Shown here piece by piece: positions 25,354 through 33,383 of a stretch of DNA of 51,870 bases. Made by a program: the position numbers and the translations under genes. The stretch spans positions 1-51,870 of the forward strand of contig JAFWOY010000003.1 of assembly GCA_017509755.1 (NCBI GenBank), given 5' to 3'. The notes below the pieces were generated by a model. The model searched no databases, was not told the origin of the DNA, and worked only from the letters and a program-made list of their open reading frames with translations. The stretch comes from Bacteroidales bacterium (lineage in GTDB: Bacteria > Bacteroidota > Bacteroidia > Bacteroidales > UBA932). The stretch's first letter is position 1. Every line of letters begins with the position of its first letter.

Positions 25354-26649
25354 TTAAGCCTTCAGGCGGAGGAAACTGTAGCCGAAGCGTTTGCAGGCGG
25401 CTTTTTCCAGTTCTTCGCGGTCGTCCGGGTGGGCGATGGCGATCAGCGCTTTGGCGCGCTGCGCCAGATTCTTGCCGCGGAGATAGGCGATGCCCCATTC
25501 GGTGGCTACGTATTGCGTTTGGAAACGGGTCGTTACGACGCCGGCGCCCGGGGTGAGGGTCGGGACGATCTTTCCCTTGCCCTTGTTTGTACGCGACGGC
25601 AGCGCGATGAAGCATTTGCCGCCTTCGGACAATGAGCAGCCGTACATGAAGTCGTGCTGGCCGCCGACACCCGAGAAGATCATCTCGCCAATCGAGTCTG
25701 CGCAAACCTGACCGGTCAAATCCACTTCGAGGGCGGAGTTGATGGCGCAGGCTTTCGGGTTCTGGGCAATCAGGAACGGATTGTTGGTGTAGGCCACGTC
25801 GTAGAATTCCATCGTCTTGTTGTGGTCGATGAATTCGTACATCTCCTTGGAACCCAGGGCGAGCGCAGCGATGCTGACGCCCGGGTGCACTTTTTTCAGC
25901 GAGTTGTCAATGACCCCTTCCTTCATGAGCCGGATCACACCGTCGGTCATCGCTTCGGTATGCAGGCCCAGGTGCTTGTGGTGTTTGATGCCGTTGAGGA
26001 TGGCATTCGGAATGCCGCCTACGCCGATCTGGAGGCAGGCTCCGTCGGGAATCTCAGCCGCTACGTTGGCGCCGATCGCCTTCTCGATTTCAGTCGGTTC
26101 GCCAAACTGCATGGCGATGGGCGGTACGTTGCAACGGACAGCGGCGGTAATCTTGGATTCATGGATCAGGCAGCCGCCGTAGAGGTAGGGGATGGCTTCG
26201 TTGACCTGGGCGATGACCACGCGGGCTGTTTCCACAGCCGCGACGGAGATGTCGCAACCGATGCCGTAGCTGCAGAAGCCGTTTTCGTCCGGAAGCGAGC
26301 AGTTGATGAAGGCTACGTCGATGGGCAGTTCTCCTTTCCGGAAGAGCGCCGGTACTTCACTCAGGAAGCAAGGGGTCAGCGATCCGTAACCTTCGGCCAC
26401 GTGCTTGCGCTGGTCCGCGCAAAGGAAAATGCTGTTGACCAGGAAGGAATCCTTGAATTCCGGCTTGCAGAATGGCGCGGGCCCCTCCGTGATGTTGAAG
26501 CCCGAGACGATCTGTACGCCGCGCAATTCATCTGCCCGGCGGGCGAGCGCTTCCTGCAGGATGACGGGGACAGAGGTGCTGCCCTGACAGCAGACGGTAT
26601 CCCCACTTTGGACGAGGCGGACAGCCTCGTCGGCAGTCATGTAGTTCAT
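25354..26649 (-). CDS. Acetyl-CoA hydrolase/transferase family CoA-transferase
   Basis: A 431-aa class I-type CoA-transferase of the acetyl-CoA hydrolase / 4-hydroxybutyrate CoA-transferase family. N-terminal domain: VRLVQSGDTVCCQGSTSVP and a region with VAFINCSLPDENGFCSYG. C-terminal domain: LQIGVGGIPNAIL, GLHTEAMTDGVI and the catalytic Glu in SIGEMIFSGVGGQHDF. The enzyme moves CoA between an acyl-CoA and acetate or another acid. It is the third gene of the ior operon, 6 bp after iorB. This suggests that it takes CoA from the arylacetyl-CoA made by IorAB and passes it to acetate, releasing an aryl acetate. That link is inference; butyrate or succinate use is the alternative. Confidence 0.88.
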   Translation of the reverse strand: MNYMTADEAVRLVQSGDTVCCQGSTSVPVILQEALARRADELRGVQIVSGFNITEGPAPFCKPEFKDSFLVNSIFLCADQRKHVAEGYGSLTPCFLSEVPALFRKGELPIDVAFINCSLPDENGFCSYGIGCDISVAAVETARVVIAQVNEAIPYLYGGCLIHESKITAAVRCNVPPIAMQFGEPTEIEKAIGANVAAEIPDGACLQIGVGGIPNAILNGIKHHKHLGLHTEAMTDGVIRLMKEGVIDNSLKKVHPGVSIAALALGSKEMYEFIDHNKTMEFYDVAYTNNPFLIAQNPKACAINSALEVDLTGQVCADSIGEMIFSGVGGQHDFMYGCSLSEGGKCFIALPSRTNKGKGKIVPTLTPGAGVVTTRFQTQYVATEWGIAYLRGKNLAQRAKALIAIAHPDDREELEKAACKRFGYSFLRLKA

Positions 26650-26655
26650 GGCCGG

Positions 26656-27234
26656 TTATTTTTGGGCCGATGCCAGGCCGGCATCGAAGGCTTTGATGTT
26701 GGCTTCTACGATGGCTTCTCCCTTGCGGCCGAAAACCCGGCGGATGCCTTCACGCAACTTGTCCGGATCGAGGATGTTGAGCACGGCGGCCGTGGCGCCC
26801 AGCAGCACCATGTTCGCGCTGCGCGGTGAGCCCACTTCCTTGGCAATGGCATCCACGTCGATGGCGATCACGCGCGGCAGTTTGTCCAATTCCCCCATGA
26901 CCTGGTCCATCGGCGGATAATCGGGGATGTTCTGGAAAGGAACGGTATTGGTGATGATCCAGCCTTCGGGGGCCAGATAGGGGATATAGCGGAGCGCTTC
27001 CAGCGGTTCGAGCGAGACGATGAGGTCGGCACCGCCGCGGGGGATCAGGTCGCTGAAGATAGGGTCGGAAGAGAGGCGGAGGTTCGACTGGACGTCGCCG
27101 CCACGCTGGCTCATGCCGTGTACCTCGGCCTGTTTCAGATGGAGTCCCTGCTGCAGGGCGGCCGAACCGATGACCGTGGCAATGGAGAGGATGCCTTGCC
27201 CTCCCACGCCGGCGAGAATGATATCTTGTTTCAT
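26656..27234 (-). CDS. iorB: Indolepyruvate oxidoreductase subunit beta
   Basis: A 192-aa gamma-domain subunit of the 2-oxoacid:ferredoxin oxidoreductase family, full length for IorB. The start MKQDIILAGVGGQGILSIATVIG is the family hallmark, followed by EVHGMSQRGGDVQSNLRL and LEPLEALRYIPYLAPEGWIITNT. With IorA it oxidatively decarboxylates aryl pyruvates (indole-, phenyl- and hydroxyphenylpyruvate) to arylacetyl-CoA in the cytoplasm, reducing an electron carrier. It lies 4 bp after iorA and 6 bp before the CoA-transferase gene. By context it takes part in fermentation of aromatic amino acids, or in their synthesis by the reverse reaction. Confidence 0.93.
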   Translation of the reverse strand: MKQDIILAGVGGQGILSIATVIGSAALQQGLHLKQAEVHGMSQRGGDVQSNLRLSSDPIFSDLIPRGGADLIVSLEPLEALRYIPYLAPEGWIITNTVPFQNIPDYPPMDQVMGELDKLPRVIAIDVDAIAKEVGSPRSANMVLLGATAAVLNILDPDKLREGIRRVFGRKGEAIVEANIKAFDAGLASAQK

Positions 27235-27238
27235 GGCT

Positions 27239-28834
27239 TTACTTTTTTGCGTGTCTTCTGGCGGTTTGGATGCATTCGCGGCGGCAGACGATCACGGAGA
27301 CGCCGTGGTATTCGATTTCTTCACGGATCACTTTTTCCATATCCGGATAGTTCTTCGGAAGCGGGACGATGGTACGGATATGGGCCGGATCGACGCCGAG
27401 GCCGGCACAGATGGCTTCAATGCGGCCTGTTCCGGCCGAGTCCTGGCCACCTGTCATGGCCGTGGTCAGGTTGTCGGAGATGCAAAGCACCACGTCGGCG
27501 TTTCCATTGACGGCATCAAGCAGACCGGTCATGCCGCTGTGGGTGAAGGTCGAGTCGCCGATCACGCCGACGGCGGGCCAGGTGCCGCTATAGGCAGCGC
27601 CCTGCGCCATGGTGAACGAGGCGCCCATTTCCACGCAAGTATGGATGGCTTGGAACGGTGCCATGTACCCCAGTGTGTAGCAACCGATGTCGCTGAACAC
27701 GCGGGCGGTCGGGTAGTCTTTCTTCAGCACGTTGTTGAGGGCGGTGTAGAAGTCGCGGTGGCCGCAGCCTTGGCAGAGAGCCGGCGGACGCGGTGCAAGG
27801 ACCTGGGAGGCGGCGAATTCAAGACGGGCGGGGAGGCCGAGGGCCTTGCGCACGGCATCCGGAGAGAGTTCACCGTCGCGGACGACGGTATTGTCGATGC
27901 GGCCGATGATCTTCGTATCGGTCTGGAAAACGCCGCGGAGCATGTTCTCCACAAGCGGCTGGCCTTCTTCAAGTACGAGGATGGTCGGAACCAAAGTGGC
28001 GAGTTGGCGGGCCAGTTCGCGCGGGAAAGGATACTGCGAGATCTTGAGAACCGGATACGGGCAGCCGTCCGGATAGTTCTCCATCAGATAGTTATAGGCG
28101 ATGCCGCAGGCGATGATGCCCATCGTATGGTCTGGTCCGTCGGTCAGGCTGTTGAACGATGAGGTCGCTGCGTCGGCTTCGAATTTCGCGTAGTCCTTGA
28201 TCAGTTCGCGGTTGCGGACGCGGGCGTTCACAGGCAGGGTGACCCAGCGTTTGGGGTGTGCCGGATAGTGGAGCTCGTTCTGGGGACGGATGTCTTCTGT
28301 GGGCGAGACGACGGCCCGGGAGTGGGCCATGCGGGTCGTCAGGCGCATGATCACAGGAATCGTATTGGTTTCGGAATAGTCGAAGGCGGCGCGCGTCATG
28401 GCGTAGGCTTCCTGCTGGTTCGAGGGTTCGAAAACCGGCATCATGCCGAAAGTGCCCCAGAAGCGGGAGTCCTGTTCATTCTGCGAGCTGTGCATCGACG
28501 GGTCATCGCAAGCGGCTACGACCAGGCCACCGTTGGCGCCGGTCATGGCCGATCCCATCAGCGGGTCGGCGCAGACGTTCATACCTACGTGTTTCATGCA
28601 CACCAGGGCGCGCTTGCCGGCATACGACATGCCGAGGGCGCCTTCCATCGCGGTCTTCTCATTGCTCGACCAGACGTCGTGCACATGCCGCTCGGCGGTG
28701 AGGGGATGTCCCTGGATGTACTCGGTGATTTCGGTGGAGGGAGTACCGGGATAGGCATAAACGCCCGACAGGCCGGCGTGCAAAGCACCCAGGGCCACGG
28801 CCTCGTCTCCCAAAAGAAGTTGTTTGTCAGCCAT
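27239..28834 (-). CDS. iorA: Indolepyruvate oxidoreductase subunit alpha, without ferredoxin domain
   Basis: A 531-aa thiamin-diphosphate subunit. The N-terminal pyrimidine-binding domain (LLLGDEAVALGALHAGLSGVYAYPGTPSTE, SSNEKTAMEGALGMSYAGKR) is followed by the transketolase-C-like domain (LVLEEGQPLVENMLRG) and the TPP domain (PALCQGCGHRDFY, VIGDSTFTHSGMTGLLDAV, LCISDNLTTAMTGGQ). It ends at VIVCRRECIQTARRHAKK. Archaeal IorA proteins continue here with a C-terminal domain carrying two [4Fe-4S] clusters (CxxCxxC motifs). That domain is absent, and iorB starts 5 bp later, so it is not a frameshift remnant. Electrons must reach the carrier by another route. A strong promoter lies upstream. Confidence 0.92.
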   Translation of the reverse strand: MADKQLLLGDEAVALGALHAGLSGVYAYPGTPSTEITEYIQGHPLTAERHVHDVWSSNEKTAMEGALGMSYAGKRALVCMKHVGMNVCADPLMGSAMTGANGGLVVAACDDPSMHSSQNEQDSRFWGTFGMMPVFEPSNQQEAYAMTRAAFDYSETNTIPVIMRLTTRMAHSRAVVSPTEDIRPQNELHYPAHPKRWVTLPVNARVRNRELIKDYAKFEADAATSSFNSLTDGPDHTMGIIACGIAYNYLMENYPDGCPYPVLKISQYPFPRELARQLATLVPTILVLEEGQPLVENMLRGVFQTDTKIIGRIDNTVVRDGELSPDAVRKALGLPARLEFAASQVLAPRPPALCQGCGHRDFYTALNNVLKKDYPTARVFSDIGCYTLGYMAPFQAIHTCVEMGASFTMAQGAAYSGTWPAVGVIGDSTFTHSGMTGLLDAVNGNADVVLCISDNLTTAMTGGQDSAGTGRIEAICAGLGVDPAHIRTIVPLPKNYPDMEKVIREEIEYHGVSVIVCRRECIQTARRHAKK

Positions 28835-28875
28835 AATTCGTTATACTGGTTTTCGATTTTCGTTTTTCAATCCTA

Positions 28876-28908
28876 CAAAGTTAACAAATCGAAGCGATTA
28901 TTCCAAAA
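28876..28908 (-). promoter_or_regulatory. Promoter of the iorA-iorB-CoA-transferase operon
   Basis: On the minus strand TTTTG (28908-28904), 20 bp, then TAACTTTG (28883-28876) is a full consensus Bacteroidota promoter. The leader would be about 35 nt. Confidence 0.7.
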
Positions 28909-28947
28909 CACTTTTCAACTGTCATTCCCTGTCGGTCGCTCCGCTGC

Positions 28948-29063
28948 GAAGGGTATATGCTTGGAAAACCGTCGCGCTCCGCGCGACCCCTCCCACCGCT
29001 TCGCGGCGGGCCCCTCCCTCTAATAGCCGAGGGTGGCTAAGGTTTTCCAAGCATATACCCTTC
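28948..29063 (-). repeat. Structured intergenic element, copy 2 (variable arms, conserved core)
   Basis: Read on the minus strand: a 23-bp arm (29063-29041, starting GAAGGGTATATGC), a 70-bp core and the exact inverse arm (28970-28948). The core has the same order as copy 1: CCCTC/GAGGG, then CCCGCCGC/GCGGTGGG, then GTCGCGC/GCGCGAC around GGA, with identical AGGGG linkers. The arms and the middle hairpin differ from copy 1 but still pair. It lies downstream of the PhzF-family gene and upstream of the ior promoter. Confidence 0.85.
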
Positions 29064-29196
29064 TCCGCTACGCTCAGCGCCATCAGGCGCTAGCGAAAGT
29101 CGTTGCGAGGCCTTGTGGGATAGCAGACCGTAGCGGCGGGGTTTACTCCCGTAGGTCGTGCTCTCGCCGACGGCTCGGGTGGGGCAGCGCCCCAGT
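29064..29196. other. GC-rich non-coding stretch with short hairpins
   Basis: This part of the 362-bp gap before the PhzF-family gene is GC-rich and holds AGCGCC/GGCGCT (near 29075-29091) and GGGGC/GCCCC (near 29179-29191) hairpins. The second lies just past the PhzF-family stop and could terminate that transcript. I see no gene. Confidence 0.4.
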
Positions 29197-30066
29197 TTAA
29201 AATAGCTTTCCGCGGAGGACGATGGCAGCGGGGCCGCCGATGCGGATGTCGGGATGACCGTTCTGGAGGGTCAGGGTGGAGAGGACGGTTGAGGGTCGCC
29301 CCATGGCTTCGCCTTGCAGGAAGGCACATTGTGCGCCGTCAGCGATGACCCCGTGCAGGAAGAGATAGTAAGTGAAGGCGGCGTTGGCTGTGCCGGTAGC
29401 CGATTCTTCGGGGATGCCGAAGCGGGGAGCGAAATTGCGGACGTGGGCCGTGTAACCGTCTGTCGGGTCAATCGCACAGGCATGGACGCCCACTACGTCG
29501 TAGCGGGTACTCAGGGCGGAGAGCGCGTCCATATCAGGCCGGAGGGCCTGCAGCGTAGCGACATCCCGGACGGGCAGGATGATATCGGGGAGGCCGGTCG
29601 AGATGTTCTCAACCGGAAGTGCCGACAGGTCATCCGCTTCAAGGCCGCCCATGGCGTGCAGCAAGGCAGCCAGCATCTCCGGATTCTCGAAAGTGCCGAC
29701 CCGCCGGGCAGGGGCCATCTGCATCATCGTCACGGGACCGGGGAGGATTTCCAAATCACCGACCCGGGTGTGGTTGATGCAGGGAGTCCCGGCTTCGACG
29801 AGGCCTTCTTGAAAGAGGGTGCTGAATGAGGCGATGGTGGCATGTCCGCAAAGATCGATTTCGCCGGCAGGCGTGAAGTAGCGGACGGTGAATTCAGCCG
29901 GCCCTTCCGGGCGGATAAAGGCTGTCTCCGAGTAGCGCAGTTCAGCTGCGAGTTGTGCCATCCAGGCATCGTCCGGGTAATCAGCCCCTTTTTCGAGCAG
30001 TACAACACCGGCCGTGTTGCCGCCGAAAGGGACTTTTGTGAAGGCATCGACAATATAGCATTTCAT
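29197..30066 (-). CDS. PhzF-family isomerase/epimerase
   Basis: A 289-aa protein with the two-lobed diaminopimelate-epimerase-like fold. Typical motifs: the start MKCYIVDAFTKVPFGGNTAGVVLL, the catalytic Glu region LRYSETAFIRPE, VRYFTPAGEIDLCGHAT in lobe 1, and RNFAPRFGIPEESATGTANAAF in lobe 2. PhzF itself isomerises a phenazine precursor, but most members have unknown small-molecule substrates and no phenazine genes are near. It is probably cytoplasmic. It is transcribed alone, divergently from the MgtC-like gene, with 51 bp between the start codons. A precise function cannot be given. Confidence 0.9.
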   Translation of the reverse strand: MKCYIVDAFTKVPFGGNTAGVVLLEKGADYPDDAWMAQLAAELRYSETAFIRPEGPAEFTVRYFTPAGEIDLCGHATIASFSTLFQEGLVEAGTPCINHTRVGDLEILPGPVTMMQMAPARRVGTFENPEMLAALLHAMGGLEADDLSALPVENISTGLPDIILPVRDVATLQALRPDMDALSALSTRYDVVGVHACAIDPTDGYTAHVRNFAPRFGIPEESATGTANAAFTYYLFLHGVIADGAQCAFLQGEAMGRPSTVLSTLTLQNGHPDIRIGGPAAIVLRGKLF

Positions 30067-30117
30067 GGAAAAGAAATTTTTCCTAAATTTATATGATTAT
30101 TTGCAAAAAAGAAAACT

Positions 30118-30768
30118 ATGGAATCGGTTTTGGATTTGAACACGACGCTGTCATTTGTCATTCGCATTCTTGTCGCTTCCCTGATTGGCGCAGCAATCGG
30201 TTTTGAACGGAAATACAGGGCCAAAGGTGCTGGCATCGGGACGCATGTGCTGGTCGCAATCGGTGCGGCTTTGTTCATGATTGTTTCCCAGAACGGTTTT
30301 CTGGGATCGCCACGCTTCGATGCGGCCCGTGTCGCAGCAGGCGTGGTCACCGGCATCGGTTTCCTGGGTGGCGGCATTATCCTAAAACAGCAGAACCGCG
30401 TGAGCGGCCTGACCACGGCTGCCGGCCTTTGGGTCACGGCCGCCATGGGCCTGACCATCGGTTGTGGCATGTATATCCTCGGCGTCAGCTGTGCCTTGAT
30501 TGTCCTGGCGTGGATCGATATCGTCAACCGGCTGTCCCATAAGATCGGAAAACGCCAGGTAATGGTCACGCTCTCGTCCGAAGACCATGCCGCCCTGCTC
30601 AAGGCGATCGAATCTCTGGGAAAGAATGTAGAGAATTATAATCTCACCAAGAACGATACTTGCTACGAGGTCGAAGCGCTCCTGAGCGTTTCCCAAAAAT
30701 ACTATACCAACGATTTGATTCCCGCCCTGAACGCGCTGGAAGGCGTCCGGCTTGACAAACTTGAGTAA
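30118..30768 (+). CDS. MgtC/SapB-family membrane protein
   Basis: A 216-aa inner-membrane protein with four or five hydrophobic segments in the first 140 residues: FVIRILVASLIGAAIGFERK, GTHVLVAIGAALFMIVSQ, VVTGIGFLGGGIIL, LTTAAGLWVTAAMGLTIGCG and LGVSCALIVLAWI. The motif GFER..RAKGAGIGTH matches the MgtC/SapB signature. A soluble ACT-like domain of about 70 residues follows (RQVMVTLSSEDHAALLKAIESL). MgtC proteins modulate F-type ATPase and survival at low Mg; in Bacteroidota the role is not established. A TTATTTG promoter-like box lies about 20 bp upstream. The stop is 14 bp from the stop of the convergent TonB receptor gene. Confidence 0.9.
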   Translation: MESVLDLNTTLSFVIRILVASLIGAAIGFERKYRAKGAGIGTHVLVAIGAALFMIVSQNGFLGSPRFDAARVAAGVVTGIGFLGGGIILKQQNRVSGLTTAAGLWVTAAMGLTIGCGMYILGVSCALIVLAWIDIVNRLSHKIGKRQVMVTLSSEDHAALLKAIESLGKNVENYNLTKNDTCYEVEALLSVSQKYYTNDLIPALNALEGVRLDKLE

Positions 30769-30782
30769 CGGCTCGCCAGCAC

Positions 30783-33146
30783 TTAGAAACGCAGCGTGAT
30801 GTGCCCCAGGACGGTTGTACCAGCCACGGGGATGAAACCGATTTGGTAGTAACGATTGTCGTTCGGATGGCCGCCGCTGGCATAGATGGCGCTATAGACC
30901 CACCCGCTCTGGGCGACGTGGGCGTTGAGCAGGTTGTTGGCTTCTACCCCTAAATCTATCTCTTTCAGGAAACCGCCAAGGCGGAAAGTATAACCTAGCG
31001 ACAGGTCGCTCAGGCTGTAGGCCGGCAGCGAGCGGTCTGCATTTTCCGTATTGTCGAGATACATCCGGCTCACGAAGCCCGTGTGCCATTGAGCACGGAA
31101 GCCCTTATGGCGCAGACTGATGAAGCCGTTAACAATGGCGGAGGGTGAGTAGGCAAGGGCTGCATCCTCATAGTGGATGACGGTTACCCCGTTGTCCCAG
31201 TCTTCTACATATTCGTTGAAGTCGAGCAGGCGGTTGCGGCTCAAGGCTGCGTTGGCTTCGATTGTCAGCCATGGCAAGGGATCTATGCCCGCCGTCAGTT
31301 CGACTCCCGCCCGGTAGGAATCAGGAATGTTGGTGGTCAGCGCTTCACCGATGTCACTCGTTTCACCCGTCTGAACCAGCTGGTCGCGGTAGCGCATATA
31401 ATACAGGTTGAACCCGGCGCGTGCGCGGCGCCCCTCGACTTGATAACCCGCTTCGAAATCGTAGAGCCGTTCGGCGCGCGGGGCGGGATACTTGCCGTTG
31501 TCGGTGAAGTTATTGCGCTCTGGTTCGCGATGGCTGATGGCTACCGACGCGTAGGCCCGGTGCAAACCTTGGCTGAAGTTGAGGCCGGCCTTGGGATTGA
31601 AGAAGTTGTAGTGGACATCTACGTCGAGCAGATGCTTGCTGGCGGTGCCGTCCCCGTTGTCGATGTATTTGTCGTTGTAGCCGTCCGTGCGGTAGTCCAC
31701 GTGACGGTACTGGAGATCGCCGAACACGCTCCAGCTTTGGGAAAGCCGGTACGACGCTTTGACAAAAGCACTGCCGTCGAACTTGGAAGCGTCGGAATCG
31801 TAGTATTTGTAAGGGCCTCCTGAGAGAAGGTGAGCGGCAAGGTCGGTGTTGCCGGCATAGGTCAGGTAGCCATAATGGTTGCCCAGGAATTCCTGGACGG
31901 ACAGGCCTGCCACGGCGTCCCATGGCCCTTGCTGATAGGTAAGGCTGGAGACGATACCGAAAGTATGCTGTGTGAGGCCCTTCTGCCGGACGAAATCGCT
32001 GCGCTTGATGGTTTTCCCGCCGGCATCCTTGAAATTGGGAATGCCGTACTTGAGGAGTTTGTTATTGTAGCGGAACTCTTCATAGTATCCGTGGCCACCG
32101 GTATAATGGGCGCTTACCGAGAGATTAAGGGCGTTGGTGAGGGATGCTGCCAGGTTCAGGATGTGGTGGTTCTGCCAGAAATTGTCTGTGGTGCGGGGCC
32201 AGTAAGAGCCGTCGTTCAACTGGTAGCGCTCGAAGCGGTAGTGGCCGCTGTCGACGATCAACATCTCATACAGTGAATTGTAATAGCCGAGCCCCGCATC
32301 GTACATGTCTTTGTAAGTCTTGATACCGGTGTGTCCGCCATACGTGCCGTCCATCAGCGACAGGTCGTCCGTGCCGGCTGTCACGCCATTCCAGGCTTGC
32401 CCCGTGTTCTCATAGTTTCCCACGAGCTTGTAGCTGAGGCGCCATCCGCTGCCCAGCCAACTCGCTCCGACCAGATAACTGCCCGACCTGCCGTCTGTCC
32501 CGTGCAGATAGCCGTCAGTTTCGGTGTGATGCCAGGCGGCTTCCAGTACAAGATGGTTCCACATCAGGCCGGAGGAGAGTGCGCCGCCCGCGTTCAAGGT
32601 GTTGAAAGAACCATAGGAAGCGGAGATCTCTCCACTCGGATCCAAGGACGGAGCTTTTGTCCCCAATGCGATTGTGCCGCCGAAGGCGCCATCGCCGTTG
32701 GTTGAGGAGCCTACACCGCGTTGGATTTGCACGCTGCTGAGCAGTTTCCCGTAAGAGTTCATGTTGGCCCAGAAAACGCTCTGGTCTTCCGGAGAGTTGA
32801 GGGGAACTCCGTCAAGCGTTACATTGATGCGGCTTCCGCCCGCACCGCGGATACGCAGATAAGTCGTACCTGTCCCAACTCCGTTCTCACTCCAGGAGAT
32901 GATGCCCGGCGTCCGGGAAAACAACATCGGCAACTCGCGGCCGGAACTGGAGAAGTCCTGCAATTCCCGCCGTGAAAGGTTTGCCACGGCAAAAGGTGCC
33001 TCTTTCGAGGCTCGGACAGCGCTGACAACCACTTCCTGCAGGTTGTCCACCTGCAGCGAATCCGGCTCCTGAGCAGTTGCGGGCCATACGCCGAACGCCA
33101 GCCCCAACGAAGTGGCCAGCACAACGCAAATACAACGAAATTTCAT
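30783..33146 (-). CDS. TonB-dependent outer-membrane receptor under TPP riboswitch control (probable thiamin uptake)
   Basis: A 787-aa outer-membrane receptor with a signal peptide (MKFRCICVVLATSLGLAFGVWPATAQ). TonB box region LQEVVVSAVRASKE, plug (LPMLFSRTPGIIS, TYLRIRGAGGSRINVTLDGVPLNSPEDQSVFWANM, SVQIQRGVGSSTNGDGAFGGTI) and a 22-strand-type barrel ending in TTVLGHITLRF. The barrel is shorter than SusC types and lacks the N-terminal regulatory domain. The transcript begins with a TPP riboswitch, so expression should fall when thiamin diphosphate is plentiful. This makes thiamin or a precursor the likely cargo, as for the TPP-controlled receptors of other Bacteroidota. No inner-membrane thiamin transporter (PnuT) is linked here. 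Confidence 0.9.
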   Translation of the reverse strand: MKFRCICVVLATSLGLAFGVWPATAQEPDSLQVDNLQEVVVSAVRASKEAPFAVANLSRRELQDFSSSGRELPMLFSRTPGIISWSENGVGTGTTYLRIRGAGGSRINVTLDGVPLNSPEDQSVFWANMNSYGKLLSSVQIQRGVGSSTNGDGAFGGTIALGTKAPSLDPSGEISASYGSFNTLNAGGALSSGLMWNHLVLEAAWHHTETDGYLHGTDGRSGSYLVGASWLGSGWRLSYKLVGNYENTGQAWNGVTAGTDDLSLMDGTYGGHTGIKTYKDMYDAGLGYYNSLYEMLIVDSGHYRFERYQLNDGSYWPRTTDNFWQNHHILNLAASLTNALNLSVSAHYTGGHGYYEEFRYNNKLLKYGIPNFKDAGGKTIKRSDFVRQKGLTQHTFGIVSSLTYQQGPWDAVAGLSVQEFLGNHYGYLTYAGNTDLAAHLLSGGPYKYYDSDASKFDGSAFVKASYRLSQSWSVFGDLQYRHVDYRTDGYNDKYIDNGDGTASKHLLDVDVHYNFFNPKAGLNFSQGLHRAYASVAISHREPERNNFTDNGKYPAPRAERLYDFEAGYQVEGRRARAGFNLYYMRYRDQLVQTGETSDIGEALTTNIPDSYRAGVELTAGIDPLPWLTIEANAALSRNRLLDFNEYVEDWDNGVTVIHYEDAALAYSPSAIVNGFISLRHKGFRAQWHTGFVSRMYLDNTENADRSLPAYSLSDLSLGYTFRLGGFLKEIDLGVEANNLLNAHVAQSGWVYSAIYASGGHPNDNRYYQIGFIPVAGTTVLGHITLRF

Positions 33147-33198
33147 TTTAAATCCTTAATTGTAAGTAAATTATACAACAAGGGGGTTTGGGAGATAG

Positions 33199-33280
33199 CG
33201 GTATTCCTACGCGGGCATTACCCCGATCAGGTAGTGAGGGTATCATCTCAGCCTCGGCTTAAAGCCTCAGCACCCCTTCG
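33199..33280 (-). promoter_or_regulatory. TPP (thiamin diphosphate) riboswitch, THI element
   Basis: Reading the minus strand from about 33277: GGGGTGCTGAGG, then GGCTGAGATGATACCC, ACCTGATC, GGGGTAATGCC and GCGTAGGAA. These are the invariant P2/J and P4/P5 elements of the TPP aptamer in the right order and spacing. It lies in the 5' leader of the TonB receptor gene, about 55 nt before the start codon. No clear terminator follows the aptamer, so control is probably at translation. Confidence 0.95.
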
Positions 33281-33302
33281 CCTGCACCCTGCAGACTGGG
33301 TG

Positions 33303-33348
33303 CAAAGATACACAATTCTGTGTTTTTGATAAAAAAACATTATTTTTG
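33303..33348. promoter_or_regulatory. Divergent promoters for the TPP-leader transcript and the UbiD gene
   Basis: On the minus strand TATCTTTG (33310-33303) would start the riboswitch transcript about 20 nt before the aptamer. On the plus strand TATTTTTG (33341-33348) would start the UbiD transcript about 30 nt before its ATG. Both match TAnnTTTG; the -33 elements are weaker. Confidence 0.6.
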
Positions 33349-33383
33349 CCAGAGAACTTGTTTATTTGAAAAACACAAGGCGT

